64,000 nucleotides of DNA from Picosynechococcus sp. PCC 7002 (GCF_963860125.1 NZ_CAWLFA010000001.1:1984001-2048000); one strand, 5' to 3'; shown: positions 42,351 to 51,530, counted from the first letter of the stretch. The notes: generated by a model not told the origin, from the sequence alone. Translations and numbers: made by a program.

Positions 42351-42764
42351 ATGCACCACGCTTCAATTCGCACTGCCGATATCCACCGGGCGATCGCCTT
42401 TTACGGACAGCTCGGTTTTGCCATGGAAACCCAGTTCACCACAGGGTACACCCTTGCCTGTTGGCTTAAAGGCCCCCTTGGACGTTTGGAACTCATCCAA
42501 ATCCCCCAACCGAAGCCCGCCCTCGATGCCTTTGGTGATGAACATTATGTCGGCTACTATCATTTATCCTTTGACCTGACGGAAATCACGCCAGATTTAG
42601 TCACTTGGCTCGCCGATTTGCAACAAAATGCCCCGGAACCGATCACGGTTCTTCTAAAACCCCAACAGCAGATGATTGGCGATCGCATTTATGAGGTGAT
42701 GTTCCTTGCCGATGCCGATGGGCTACCCCTCGAATTTATCCGGTATCAGGGAGCACGGGCCTAG
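42351..42764 (+). CDS. VOC-family (glyoxalase/bleomycin-resistance) protein
   Basis: 137 residues with two beta-alpha-beta-beta-beta modules typical of the vicinal oxygen chelate fold: MHHASIRTADIHRAIAFYGQ at the start and YEVMFLADADGLPLEFIRY at the end. His3, Glu51-region and the C-terminal Glu are possible metal ligands. Substrate unknown. It ends 46 bp before the GIY-YIG gene, same strand. Confidence 0.85.
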   Translation: MHHASIRTADIHRAIAFYGQLGFAMETQFTTGYTLACWLKGPLGRLELIQIPQPKPALDAFGDEHYVGYYHLSFDLTEITPDLVTWLADLQQNAPEPITVLLKPQQQMIGDRIYEVMFLADADGLPLEFIRYQGARA

Positions 42765-42810
42765 GATTTGCCTTTGCTACACTGGAGAGCCTGTGAATTT
42801 TTTCTCGCCC

Positions 42811-43407
42811 ATGACCGACGAACAGCTCAAGCTTTTTTCTGTGGCCGATGCCCCCAATCCTTACCGCGTCGAACGCGCCCCCAGGCTTACCATGGGCCAA
42901 GAAAGCCTCCTGCAATGGAAGCAACGACTGCAAAACTTTCAGGACAAGGTTCGTCAAAATCCAGCCGCAAGCCAAACCAGTTTACTTTTTGAGACCCAGT
43001 CGAAGCCAGACCACTGGGACGCCGAAAAAATTGACCCCTTTACCCTGCCGCCGAAGCCCTGGGATTTCTATCGGGAGCGTTATGATCCCCTCCAGGAAGG
43101 TCAAGCGAATATTTACTTTGTCCTCGACCATGCGGTGCCGTTGCTGCTCTATGTGGGGGAAACAAAATTATCGATTAAGCAACGCTGGAAAGGGGTTCAT
43201 GATTGCAAGGACTATATTGATGCTTACATCAGCTTGCACCGTCAGTATGGCTTGAATGTGGCTGTTAATTTAGCGTTTAATGTGTCAGTCCCCACAGACC
43301 GTTCCCAACGGCTCGCTCTAGAACGGGATTTAATCTTGAAGTGGCGATCGCCGTTTAATAAAGAATGTTGGCGCTACTGGGGACAGCCCTTCCAGCGGCG
43401 GGGCTAA
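42811..43407 (+). CDS. GIY-YIG nuclease-family protein
   Basis: 198 residues. A GIY-YIG-type domain covers the C-terminal half: the strand IYFVLDHAV..LLLYVGETKLSIKQRW replaces the usual GIY and YIG with IYF and YVG, followed by the Arg of the active helix and the later Glu in LALERDLILKWRSPFNKE. An N-terminal region of about 90 residues is of unknown fold. ATG at 42811 was chosen; a GTG at 42793 is possible. No restriction partner is adjacent, so it is a stand-alone member. Confidence 0.75.
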   Translation: MTDEQLKLFSVADAPNPYRVERAPRLTMGQESLLQWKQRLQNFQDKVRQNPAASQTSLLFETQSKPDHWDAEKIDPFTLPPKPWDFYRERYDPLQEGQANIYFVLDHAVPLLLYVGETKLSIKQRWKGVHDCKDYIDAYISLHRQYGLNVAVNLAFNVSVPTDRSQRLALERDLILKWRSPFNKECWRYWGQPFQRRG

Positions 43408-43486
43408 GATGGGGCTATGCTCCCCGTAAATTTTTCTACCCATTGCCTATAATTGGCGATGTTTCGCTTCCTCTTTTTCCCTTGGC

Positions 43487-44143
43487 ATGGCTATTTCTCC
43501 TAGAAAAGTGGCGCGACCGCGAGCGCCCCGACAGCAGCAAACAACGTTTTGCCGACGGCGCTGGTTTGTTTTGGGTCTAATTGGCCTAACCTGTGGGGCG
43601 ATCGCCTACCAACGTATCCAAGGCGCTTTACGTCCAGCCAAAGCCATTTTTGTCCTTGGGGGCCACGAAGAACGGGAGCGGTTTGCGGCCCAATTTGCCC
43701 AGGAACATCCGGATCTCAAAGTTTGGGTTTCCTCCGGTAGTCCACCGGAATATGCCCGCCAGATTTTTGCGAACTATCAAATCGAAGGCGATCGCCTCCA
43801 GCTCGATTACCAGGCCGAAGACACCGTCACCAACTTCACCAGCCTCGTAGACGAATTTAAACAAGAAAATATCGATAGCGTCTACCTCATCACTTCCGAA
43901 AACCACATGAACCGCGCCAAGCTCGTGGCCAGCATTGTTTTCGGCACCCGTGACATTGCCATTAAACCAGTGCCTGTCCCATCGGATAATCCCCCGGAAA
44001 CGACGATGAAATGTATCCGTGATGGGCTCCGCTCAATCCTCTGGGTGGTCACCGGCGAAACGGGCCGCGAGTGGCAAACCTTGACTCAGATCCCTACCCA
44101 GGCGATCGCCCCCAGCGCCAGACGACCAGAGGAGAATTTATAA
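43487..44143 (+). CDS. YdcF/SanA-like (DUF218) protein
   Basis: 218 residues, with a basic N-terminus, one membrane anchor (RWFVLGLIGLTCGAIAY, about 25-41) and a DUF218 domain: AIFVLGGHEERERFA, WVSSGSPPEYA, EDTVTNFTSLVDEF and ITSENHMNRAKLVASIVFG. Family members have a Rossmann-like fold and act in envelope integrity or bind S-adenosylmethionine; function here is open. Confidence 0.82.
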   Translation: MAISPRKVARPRAPRQQQTTFCRRRWFVLGLIGLTCGAIAYQRIQGALRPAKAIFVLGGHEERERFAAQFAQEHPDLKVWVSSGSPPEYARQIFANYQIEGDRLQLDYQAEDTVTNFTSLVDEFKQENIDSVYLITSENHMNRAKLVASIVFGTRDIAIKPVPVPSDNPPETTMKCIRDGLRSILWVVTGETGREWQTLTQIPTQAIAPSARRPEENL

Positions 44144-44176
44144 TAGCTGAGGTTTTGCTTGCGTACAGGAGTCATG

Positions 44177-44638
44177 ATGGAGTCAACCGCCGAACCGATT
44201 TATTTCTACAAGGCCCATGACCCCTATGGCTGTTTCTCGAATTTTTCGCTGCACCCGATCCACTGCGAAGCCCTAGATTGGCCTACTGTTGAGCATTTTT
44301 ACCAGGCCCATAAATTTCTCCCTACCCACCAACAAGATCTCATCGACAAAATTCGCGCTGCCTCGACCCCAGAAATTGCCGCCGCCCTAGGCCGCGATCC
44401 CCAGCACCCCAAACGCCCCGATTGGGAAGACATTAAACGAACCGTGATGTGGCAAGGGGTTTGGACAAAATTTAAAACCCACCCTGACATTGCCCAAATT
44501 TTGCTGGCAACGGGGGACGCAGCAATTATTGAAAATTCCCCGGTGGACTATTACTGGGGCTGTGGTGCCGATGGCAGTGGGCGTAATTATCTGGGCAAAG
44601 TGTTAATGCGAGTGCGCAGCCAACTGCGCCAGGGGTAG
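44177..44638 (+). CDS. NADAR-family (YbiA-like) protein
   Basis: 153 residues. NADAR domain marked by PIYFYKAHDPYGCFSNFS, WPTVEHFYQAHKF (catalytic Glu region), VMWQGVWTKF and a C-terminal DYYWGCGADGSGRNYLGKVL. NADAR proteins include YbiA (hydrolysing a toxic riboflavin precursor) and enzymes that remove ADP-ribose from guanine in nucleic acid. AGGAG at 44167-44171 stands 5 bases from ATG 44177, favouring it over the ATG at 44174. Confidence 0.9.
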   Translation: MESTAEPIYFYKAHDPYGCFSNFSLHPIHCEALDWPTVEHFYQAHKFLPTHQQDLIDKIRAASTPEIAAALGRDPQHPKRPDWEDIKRTVMWQGVWTKFKTHPDIAQILLATGDAAIIENSPVDYYWGCGADGSGRNYLGKVLMRVRSQLRQG

Positions 44639-44726
44639 TCACGCCATAGCCTTCTCTCTCGCGAAAATGTTACCTTTTGTTTAGGACAAGCCACGTCCTA
44701 CGGTCTTTAGTTTCTCGCGCTCAGTA

Positions 44727-45938
44727 ATGGAAAAATCTCACCTTGGGTTTGATGTGATCATTGTCGGTGGCGGTATTGTCGGGGTCACCCTCGCGGCCTG
44801 CCTCAAACGGACAAATCTGCGGATTGCCATCGTGGAAGCACAACCCCTTGATGTGGTGACCCAACGGCAGCGGGCCTATGCGATGTCCCTGCTTTCCCAG
44901 CGGCTTTTTCAGGAGTTGGGGGTTTGGGAGGTGATCGCCGCCCGTAGTGGCAAATACCGCAATATTCAATTATCGGACGAAGATTTTTCTGGGGTCGTTA
45001 GATTCTCCCGCCAGGATCTCAAGACTGATTTTCTTGGGTTTTCGGGGCAGCACCAAGTTGTTCTTGAAACTCTCCAGGCTTCTCTGCGGGGCTATGGCAA
45101 TATCCGCTGGTTCTGTCCAGCCCAAGTCACCGCCATTCACTACGAGTCTGAGCAGGCGATCGTGGAGTTATCTAGCGAAACCCAGGGGCAGATCAAAATT
45201 CAAGGGGCCTTGGTAGTTGGAGCCGACGGGCCACGCTCTCTTGTGCGCCAAGGAGCCAGCATTAAAACGAGGGGTTGGAAATATTGGCAATCCTGTGTCA
45301 CCTGCGTTGTTGAACATGACGCCCCCCGCAATGATGTCGCCTTTGAACGGTTTTGGGGTACGGGGCCGATGGGAGTTTTGCCCCTAACCGAAAATCGCTG
45401 TCAAATCGTCTGGACAAATCCCCATGCCGAAGCCCAACGCCTGAAAGAATTACCTCCGGAAGTTTTCCTAGAATATTTAGAACAACACACCGGCCCCCAG
45501 CTCGGTCGCTTAAAATTGCTTGGCGATCGCCAGGTCTTTCCGGTGCAATTGATGCAAGGCGATCGTTATGTGGATCATCGTCTCGCGTTGGTGGGAGATG
45601 CGGCCCATTGTTGCCACCCGGTGGGGGGCCAGGGTCTCAATTTAGGCATCCGCGATGCGGCGGCCCTCGCCCAAACCTTGATCGAAGCCCAGCAACGGGG
45701 TCAGGATCTAGGAAGTTTGGCTGTGTTGAAACGCTATGAACGGTGGCGCAAGCGTGAAAATCTGGTAATTCTTGGCTTTACGGATTTCCTCAACCGCCTT
45801 TTTTCCAACCGCATTTGGCCTGTGGTCTGGGTGCGCCGTCTGGGGCTGATTGTGATGGCAAAATTTAATCCCCTGCGCCTGTTTGCGCTCAAACTCATGA
45901 CCGGACAAAAGGGCCGTCAACCCCGCATTTTGGCGTAA
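44727..45938 (+). CDS. UbiH/Coq6-type FAD monooxygenase
   Basis: 403 residues, aromatic-ring hydroxylase fold: FAD motif VIIVGGGIVGVTLAACL near the start, VGADGPRSLVR (the DG motif) mid-chain, and LVGDAAHCCHPVGGQGLNLG (GD motif) near residue 290. The UbiH/Coq6 group hydroxylates quinone precursors; cyanobacteria make plastoquinone and phylloquinone by other routes, so the substrate is uncertain. C-terminal FSNRIWPVVWVRRLGLIVMAKFNPL may touch the membrane. Confidence 0.85.
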   Translation: MEKSHLGFDVIIVGGGIVGVTLAACLKRTNLRIAIVEAQPLDVVTQRQRAYAMSLLSQRLFQELGVWEVIAARSGKYRNIQLSDEDFSGVVRFSRQDLKTDFLGFSGQHQVVLETLQASLRGYGNIRWFCPAQVTAIHYESEQAIVELSSETQGQIKIQGALVVGADGPRSLVRQGASIKTRGWKYWQSCVTCVVEHDAPRNDVAFERFWGTGPMGVLPLTENRCQIVWTNPHAEAQRLKELPPEVFLEYLEQHTGPQLGRLKLLGDRQVFPVQLMQGDRYVDHRLALVGDAAHCCHPVGGQGLNLGIRDAAALAQTLIEAQQRGQDLGSLAVLKRYERWRKRENLVILGFTDFLNRLFSNRIWPVVWVRRLGLIVMAKFNPLRLFALKLMTGQKGRQPRILA

Positions 45939-46028
45939 CTTTCTTGCTAGATTATTAATTTTTCGGGAGATTCTGGGAATTTGCGTTCAAAATTGAAACC
46001 AAGTGAGCGTAAATTTCCCAATCATCCC

Positions 46029-46547
46029 ATGCGTTTTCAATTTATCTATCGGGCGATCGCCCCTGTGCTTCTGGCGAGTCTATTGTTCCTGACGGCCTGT
46101 GGTGGCAATGCCCCGGTTCCCCCCCCTGACCCAAACCCTGGGGCTAATACTGAAGTCACCACCCCGGCAACGGAGACGGCCCAAACACCTCAAAAGGGCA
46201 GTGCTTTTAATCAATTTTTCCCAGCGGACAAAACCGAGGGCTATGACCGGGTCTTTACCCAAGAAAAAGAAGGTTTCGCGGAAATTAAATTAACCCTCAA
46301 CGGTACGGAAATGGCAAAAATTTCCATCTCAGATACCGCCACCAATCTCGCTGCCCGCAGTAAATTTGCTGAAGCCGAAGAAACGGTTGATGGGTTCCCC
46401 CTCGTGGCCCAGGGAGCAAATGCCCATGCGGTTTTAGTGGGCGATCGCTATCAAGTGAAAGTGATGTCCCGGGATCCTAGTTTTGGCCCCGATGAGCGCA
46501 AGGCTTGGCTCGCCAAGGTGAATCTACAGGGTTTAGCGAGTTTATAG
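46029..46547 (+). CDS. Putative lipoprotein, unknown function
   Basis: 172 residues from the ATG at 46029. A lipoprotein signal is clear: RAIAPVLLASLLFLTAC with lipobox Cys at residue 24, then a Pro/Thr-rich linker to about 60 and a globular domain (FNQFFPADKTEGYDRVFTQE, EGFAEIKLTLNGTEMAKISI). Not recognised. Upstream in-frame starts would add a polar stretch before the signal peptide, so are less likely. Confidence 0.75.
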   Translation: MRFQFIYRAIAPVLLASLLFLTACGGNAPVPPPDPNPGANTEVTTPATETAQTPQKGSAFNQFFPADKTEGYDRVFTQEKEGFAEIKLTLNGTEMAKISISDTATNLAARSKFAEAEETVDGFPLVAQGANAHAVLVGDRYQVKVMSRDPSFGPDERKAWLAKVNLQGLASL

Positions 46548-46605
46548 GCCAATTTTTTGTAAACCACAGCCGTAATTTTCTATTGACTAAATTAGGAGGT
46601 TTTTC

Positions 46606-47496
46606 ATGAGTGCTTCGATTGTGGAGTTGATGGATCAGTTACCCGAAAAAAATCTCACGACCATGCTGTTAAATGGTCTGGATTTTGTGGTGCCTGGGGA
46701 ATGGACGAACATTGTTGGCTTCGACAATATGGTCAAAGCGGTGACACGGGAAACCGATCCGGCAATTATCCAAGCGGTGCGCGATCGCGCCATTGTCCTC
46801 TACAGCGACAAATCCCAGGGTTATCAGCGGGCGATGTGGATCTACCAAACCGTTGACCAGGCGGATAAAGCATTGGCGGCGGCGGCCCTGGCGAATAAAG
46901 TGGGCGACAAAATCCCTTTGGTAGGTGGCTTGATGCAGAAAGTGACCCCCAACGCGGATAAGGCCCAGGCGATTGATTTGTGTCTAAAGCTGGTCGCCGA
47001 AATTACCTGTTTTTGTCAGATTAACGGCATTCCGGGGGATAGTCTAGGGGATTTCATGAAGGCGATCGCCGACTACAGTGGCGAAGAATTGATGCGGATT
47101 GCGACCCTGATTTGTGTGGATGGTTTGATTCCCCTGGGGCCAGATTTCCTCCAAAAAATTGACCGCACCTTAAATAATCTTTCGGCGGGAGAACTCAGCA
47201 ATAATCCGGCCTTTGGTCGCGTTGGAGAATTCTTGCCAGGGGGGAATCCTGCGGGGAAATTGGCCTTTATTAACCGCAGTTTTAGCTCCATGCAGGGCTG
47301 GATGAGCGGCTTTGTGAGCGCCCGTGGTTTGACCCCCGAAAAAATCATGGATCATATCCAAGGGTTTGTGGAAGTTTCCGATAACAAGCTCGATTATGTG
47401 GCGGCCTTCTTGGATCTCAGTACCAACTATTACGAACACACAGGCACCCAAACCGTTGCCCGGCGGCTCATTGACCGCGCCTACGGAGAAATCTAA
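46606..47496 (+). CDS. Conserved-looking protein of unknown function
   Basis: 296 residues with a strong SD (AGGAGGT, 5 bases before ATG). Mostly alpha-helical in look, with no signal peptide; one moderately hydrophobic stretch (LAAAALANKVGDKIPLVGGLM) but no clear membrane helix. Motifs that stand out are LPEKNLTTMLLNGLDFVVPGE near the start and ISEVSDNKLDYVAAFLDLST-like helix near the end (actual VSDNKLDYVAAFLDL). Not recognised as a family. Confidence 0.75.
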   Translation: MSASIVELMDQLPEKNLTTMLLNGLDFVVPGEWTNIVGFDNMVKAVTRETDPAIIQAVRDRAIVLYSDKSQGYQRAMWIYQTVDQADKALAAAALANKVGDKIPLVGGLMQKVTPNADKAQAIDLCLKLVAEITCFCQINGIPGDSLGDFMKAIADYSGEELMRIATLICVDGLIPLGPDFLQKIDRTLNNLSAGELSNNPAFGRVGEFLPGGNPAGKLAFINRSFSSMQGWMSGFVSARGLTPEKIMDHIQGFVEVSDNKLDYVAAFLDLSTNYYEHTGTQTVARRLIDRAYGEI

Positions 47497-47590
47497 AACC
47501 AGCCATTACCAGGCAAATTTTGATAATCTGCTAGTTTAAGGGAGGAAAATCACCTCTCTTTTTTGTTGTGTTGTGGGAAAGCCAAAAGCC

Positions 47591-48772
47591 ATGATGAAGC
47601 CGAAAAATTCCTGGTGGCGATCGCCAAAAATTTTATGGATTAAACTTTGTCTGATTGGCAGCTTACTGATCGGTTGTGCCCCCGTTGTGCCCCCGGCAGA
47701 AAGCAATCCCCGCACCTTTGCCCCCCTGAGCGTAGAATTTCTAGACGAATATTGGTTACCCAAAACAGAGTTTCAAGGGACAACGGTCGGCGGCCTATCG
47801 GCTCTCTATTACGATGCCCAGACCGGTGATTATTATGCCCTGAGTGACGACCGTTCCCAGTTTGCCCCGGCCCGCTTTTATACCTTCGATCTGGACATCG
47901 ACGAAACCGGAGCCATTCCCCAAATCCAGCAGCTCAACCTCAAGGGCATGACGCCTTTAACCACCCCTGACGGTGAAACCTTTGCCCCAGGAAGCCTTGA
48001 CCCAGAAGGATTGGTGCTCTCGCCCCGCAATACGTTATTTATTTCCAGCGAGGGAGATACCGACGCCGCCATTGACCCGTTTGTAAAAGAATTTGATCAC
48101 GAAGGTCGTGAATTAACGTCCCTCAGAATTCCCCAACGTTTTCTAACAGGCGATCGCCAGCGGGGTGTGCGCAATAATTTAGGATTTGAATCCTTGGCCA
48201 TTTCTGCCCCTTCCCAAGCCGCCGTTGACCCCTTTCGGATCTTTGTCGCTCCAGAATCATCTCTTCATCAAGACACGCGTTCTGATAATGTGGGTGCGCC
48301 CATCCGTCTACTGCATTACGTCATCAATCCCATCGGCGAGCCTGTGTTAATCGCCGAGCATCTCTATCCTTTAGAACCTGCACCCCAAGGAACCTTTTCC
48401 AATGGCCTCGTGGAAATGATTGCCCTCCCCCAGGAAGGTTATTTTCTCAGCCTGGAGCGCAGCTATGGCCTTGGGGGGGTTGGTGCGAAACTGTTCCAGG
48501 TGACCATTGGTAATGCCACCGACACTGCCCGCATCGAATCCCTCGCCGGAAATCCAGAGACCGTTGTCCCCATGCAGAAAACCCTATTGCTGGATCTGCG
48601 ACAGTTGGGGATTGGCCTCGATAACCTAGAAGGTATGACCCTAGGGCCACGGCTTGCCGATGGCAGCCAAAGTTTACTGTTGATCAGCGATGATAATTTC
48701 AGTACCGATCAGGTAAATCAACTTTTGCTTTTTCGCTTGAGTAATTCGGCGGCTAAAGTCACATCAAAATAA
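47591..48772 (+). CDS. Phytase-like esterase domain lipoprotein
   Basis: 393 residues from the ATG at 47591. Lipoprotein signal with lipobox IGSLLIGC, Cys near residue 29. The rest is a beta-propeller of the phytase-like esterase family (PF13449 type): TVGGLSALYYDAQTGDYYALSDDR, DPEGLVLSPRN, ISSEGD, GFESLAIS, MIALPQEGYFLSLERSYG and LEGMTLGP as separate blades. Substrate unknown; expected in the periplasm or outer membrane. The last 55 bp overlap the convergent HAD gene. Confidence 0.82.
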   Translation: MMKPKNSWWRSPKILWIKLCLIGSLLIGCAPVVPPAESNPRTFAPLSVEFLDEYWLPKTEFQGTTVGGLSALYYDAQTGDYYALSDDRSQFAPARFYTFDLDIDETGAIPQIQQLNLKGMTPLTTPDGETFAPGSLDPEGLVLSPRNTLFISSEGDTDAAIDPFVKEFDHEGRELTSLRIPQRFLTGDRQRGVRNNLGFESLAISAPSQAAVDPFRIFVAPESSLHQDTRSDNVGAPIRLLHYVINPIGEPVLIAEHLYPLEPAPQGTFSNGLVEMIALPQEGYFLSLERSYGLGGVGAKLFQVTIGNATDTARIESLAGNPETVVPMQKTLLLDLRQLGIGLDNLEGMTLGPRLADGSQSLLLISDDNFSTDQVNQLLLFRLSNSAAKVTSK

Positions 48773-49491
48773 GGCCAAGTCCCCACCTCTCCGGCTAGCA
48801 CCGTAAAGGGTTGATCGGGTTCCCCCAGGTCACTGAGTACCAGGTCGGCCCCCGTAAAATCTTGGTTAGCGGTGTAGTTATTCACTGTGACGACGGTGGT
48901 GAGGCCGGCATCCCGAGACGAAAGCCAGCCATTACCGGAATCCTCAAAGGCAACGCATTGATCAGCCCGGAGATTCATTTTTTCGAGGGCATAGAAAAAG
49001 ATATCGGGGGCCGGTTTTTTCTGGGGAACCATGTCGCCAGCGGCAATAACCTCAAACCAATCCATCGCATCGGGGGCGAGGGAATGGGTCAATAGGGCGG
49101 TGACATTGGCTGGGGTAGTGGTGGTGGCGATCGCCAAACGAATGCCTTGATCCCGTGCTTCTTGGATCAGTCGTCTAACGCCAGGGCGCAGTGGTAAAAC
49201 TTCATTGGCCAGTAAATCGCAGTAATGCTGGGTTTTGCGGGCATGGAGATCCTTGATAAAAGCAGTCAGATCACCGACCGATGGCATTTGTGGCTGCCAA
49301 GATTCAATGTAAAAGCGAATTCTTTCTTTACCCCCCGTCACCTTCAGGAGCTGACCGTAAAGATCCACCGACCAATCCCAGGGCAAACCGACATCCGCAA
49401 AGGCGCGGTTAAAAGCAACGCGGTGGGCATCCTTTTCTGTATTGGCTAGGGTGCCATCCACATCAAAAATCAGGGCTTCTAGTTGTCCCAT
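48718..49491 (-). CDS. HAD-superfamily phosphatase, CbbY-like
   Basis: 257 residues from the ATG at 49491. Motif I LIFDVDGTLANTE, a four-helix cap, motif II ATTTTPANV, motif III Lys in VPQKKPAPDIF and motif IV EDSGNGWLSSRDAGL. The layout matches CbbY, which dephosphorylates the Rubisco inhibitor xylulose-1,5-bisphosphate; phosphoglycolate phosphatase is an alternative. An ATG four codons upstream is possible. Confidence 0.83.
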   Translation of the reverse strand: MGQLEALIFDVDGTLANTEKDAHRVAFNRAFADVGLPWDWSVDLYGQLLKVTGGKERIRFYIESWQPQMPSVGDLTAFIKDLHARKTQHYCDLLANEVLPLRPGVRRLIQEARDQGIRLAIATTTTPANVTALLTHSLAPDAMDWFEVIAAGDMVPQKKPAPDIFFYALEKMNLRADQCVAFEDSGNGWLSSRDAGLTTVVTVNNYTANQDFTGADLVLSDLGEPDQPFTVLAGEVGTWPYFDVTLAAELLKRKSKS

Positions 49492-49604
49492 GTAAAACCT
49501 CAACTATTTTTATCGTCCCCACTGTACTGGGAAATTGTCTGCAATACCGAAAAGTTGCTTAATGCAAAAACAGCATTCTAAATCTCAAAAATCAAATAAT
49601 CAAA

Positions 49605-50921
49605 TCAATTGCCTTGGGGAAGCTCAGCAGAGGTAACTTGATGAGGATTTGACGCGACTTTAAGCCACAACATAAAAGTGCTACCGGGGAGAGCTTCGGT
49701 ATGGGGTAAGCCAATGGTTGGGCTATATACTTCAATGTCTCCGGCCATTTTTCCCACAAGATCAGCGGCGATCGCCAACCCCAGCCCAGTACCTTCAATG
49801 GCACTTTCCGCCTGCACTCCCCGGTAATGTCGTTCAAAGACATGGGGCAAATCCGCCGGGGGGATACCGTAGCCCGTATCATGGACGGCAATGGTGAGTT
49901 CATGGGCCTGGGCTTCTACCTGCAAGAACACTTGTCCCCCGGACGGTGTATATTTCAGCGCATTTTCTAAAAGATTATTCAAAACTTCCATCAGGGCTGT
50001 GTGATTCCCCAAGACCCAAGGAGACGGTTCTGGCAACCTATAATTTAAGGTGATCCCCCGCTCGGTGGCGATCGCCCCTAGGGAAGCGACGAGGGGAAGT
50101 ACCACTTCTGCTACGGGTAACGGCTCTACGGAGAGGGAACGGTCTGGGGCAAAACTCAGTTCACCATTGGGCGGTAAAGCTAAACTTGGCCCTCCCTCCA
50201 ACTGGGGAATTTGAGCCGTTAAGAGATCCACCTCTTCACTAAATTGGGTGAGCAATCCTTTCAGGCGATCGCTTTCCCGGACAATGCCTTCGGCGACCGG
50301 ATAATTTTTCTCCGTCGGCAGTAACCGCTTCAACAACAACTTACCGAAGGTACTGATCGCCATTGTTGGATTACGGAGCTGGTGTAGCAGATCATGGAAA
50401 TGCTCTTGTTCTAGGGCCTGGAGATGTTGCTGCTGGGTGAGCCGCTCAGTGGCCCAACTCTTTTGCTGATCCAACACACAGGCCAGCACTAAACCTTCGG
50501 CGATCAATTCAATCTGGGTCACCTCTGGCGATCGCCAACCCCGATCCCGGCGTCCCGTCGCTAAAATCCCCAAAATTAAATCACCATGCCACAGGGGAAA
50601 TGCCCGAGCTGGTTCCCCCAACAAACCCACAAGGTCATCCGGCAAAGCAGCCGTTTCCTCGCCCATCGGGACATCAAGCCATTCCTCTTGATCCGAAACC
50701 ATCGTTGCCATCTCCGTTGATCCCTGCCTCCCCGCCGCCAGCAAACGATCGGGAAAGGCACTAATGGGTTGGAGCGTAATTTCTTGATTCTCTTGATCTG
50801 GCTGGGCCAAATAAACGATCCCCCACTCTGCCCCAACGCCTTGGGCTAACAATTGCAACTGCCCTTGGCACAGGGACAAATACTCTGGGCTAACTGGCAA
50901 CAGTTGCGGTAATGTCGTCAT
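49605..50921 (-). CDS. Sensor histidine kinase, Hik2/CSK-like
   Basis: 438 residues, soluble. About 1-150 form a GAF-like sensor with one early Cys (SLCQGQ, residue 18). The dimerisation helix has the H-box LLHQLRNPTMAISTFGKLLL, with HQLRNP in place of the usual HELRTP; this sequence resembles cyanobacterial Hik2 and plastid CSK, which sense plastoquinone redox or salt. The catalytic domain has N (NNLLENALKY), G1 (HDTGYGI) and G2 (GTGLGLAIA) boxes. GGAGG stands 9 bases before the ATG at 50921 and abuts the ATG at 50930, favouring the former. Confidence 0.85.
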   Translation of the reverse strand: MTTLPQLLPVSPEYLSLCQGQLQLLAQGVGAEWGIVYLAQPDQENQEITLQPISAFPDRLLAAGRQGSTEMATMVSDQEEWLDVPMGEETAALPDDLVGLLGEPARAFPLWHGDLILGILATGRRDRGWRSPEVTQIELIAEGLVLACVLDQQKSWATERLTQQQHLQALEQEHFHDLLHQLRNPTMAISTFGKLLLKRLLPTEKNYPVAEGIVRESDRLKGLLTQFSEEVDLLTAQIPQLEGGPSLALPPNGELSFAPDRSLSVEPLPVAEVVLPLVASLGAIATERGITLNYRLPEPSPWVLGNHTALMEVLNNLLENALKYTPSGGQVFLQVEAQAHELTIAVHDTGYGIPPADLPHVFERHYRGVQAESAIEGTGLGLAIAADLVGKMAGDIEVYSPTIGLPHTEALPGSTFMLWLKVASNPHQVTSAELPQGN

Positions 50922-51147
50922 GAATTTCATCCTCCCAAGCCGCAATCCCTAGGGGATATTTCCCAGGAAACCTTGATAAATCAGGGGTTTTGACAAAAAA
51001 CTTAATTCTTTTTTTACTTTTGGATTGATCGCCTACCTTCATTGGATTGTAGTAGATTTCTTAATACAAAAAATCCAACCCATCGCGAAAACCAGTCAAT
51101 TTTCACTTGATTTTTTTCAATGGAGCCGATATACTTTGCTCGACATT

Positions 51148-51165
51148 CTGTAACTCCTGTTACAG
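51148..51165. promoter_or_regulatory. Inverted repeat upstream of the DUF3155 gene
   Basis: CTGTAAC-TCCT-GTTACAG, a perfect 7-bp inverted repeat, ends 35 bases before the TTG start. It may be an operator or a leader hairpin. A larger gene-free stretch of 279 bp (50922-51200) separates this gene from the divergent kinase gene. Confidence 0.45.
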
Positions 51166-51200
51166 CTGTTCTAAAAAAGTAAAGAAGAGGAGGTACTGGG

Positions 51201-51530
51201 TTGGCAAGAAAGCGTAAACGCAAGAGTCGGCGTCGGCAAGAAGGAAGAAAAATTTTAGAGATTGTCCCACAATATAATATCGAAAGCGGTGATGACAAAC
51301 CCGTGACTGCAGCCCGCAAGCATATCGCTGCGAATGGGATTATGCCCCCAGCAGTCGTTGTAGTTAAGCGTAATGAGCATACCACTGATCGGTACTTTTG
51401 GGCAGAAAAAGGATTATTTGGTGCCCAATATGTAGAGGAGAATCACTTTTTATTCCCCAGTCTACGGGTGCTTTGTAGCAACGCCGATGAAGAAGTATCT
51501 GAAAAAGCGACTGTTTCTAGCAAAGCTTAA
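51201..51530 (+). CDS. DUF3155-family protein
   Basis: 109 residues from a TTG start fixed by a perfect SD (AGGAGG at 51188-51193, 7 bases before). Very basic N-terminus (ARKRKRKSRRRQEGRK), then the family core: VPQYNIESGDDKPVTAARKH, VVKRNEHTTDRYFWAEKGL and QYVEENHFLFPSLRVL. DUF3155 is cyanobacterial and of unknown function; the basic tail suggests nucleic-acid or ribosome contact. Confidence 0.88.
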   Translation: MARKRKRKSRRRQEGRKILEIVPQYNIESGDDKPVTAARKHIAANGIMPPAVVVVKRNEHTTDRYFWAEKGLFGAQYVEENHFLFPSLRVLCSNADEEVSEKATVSSKA

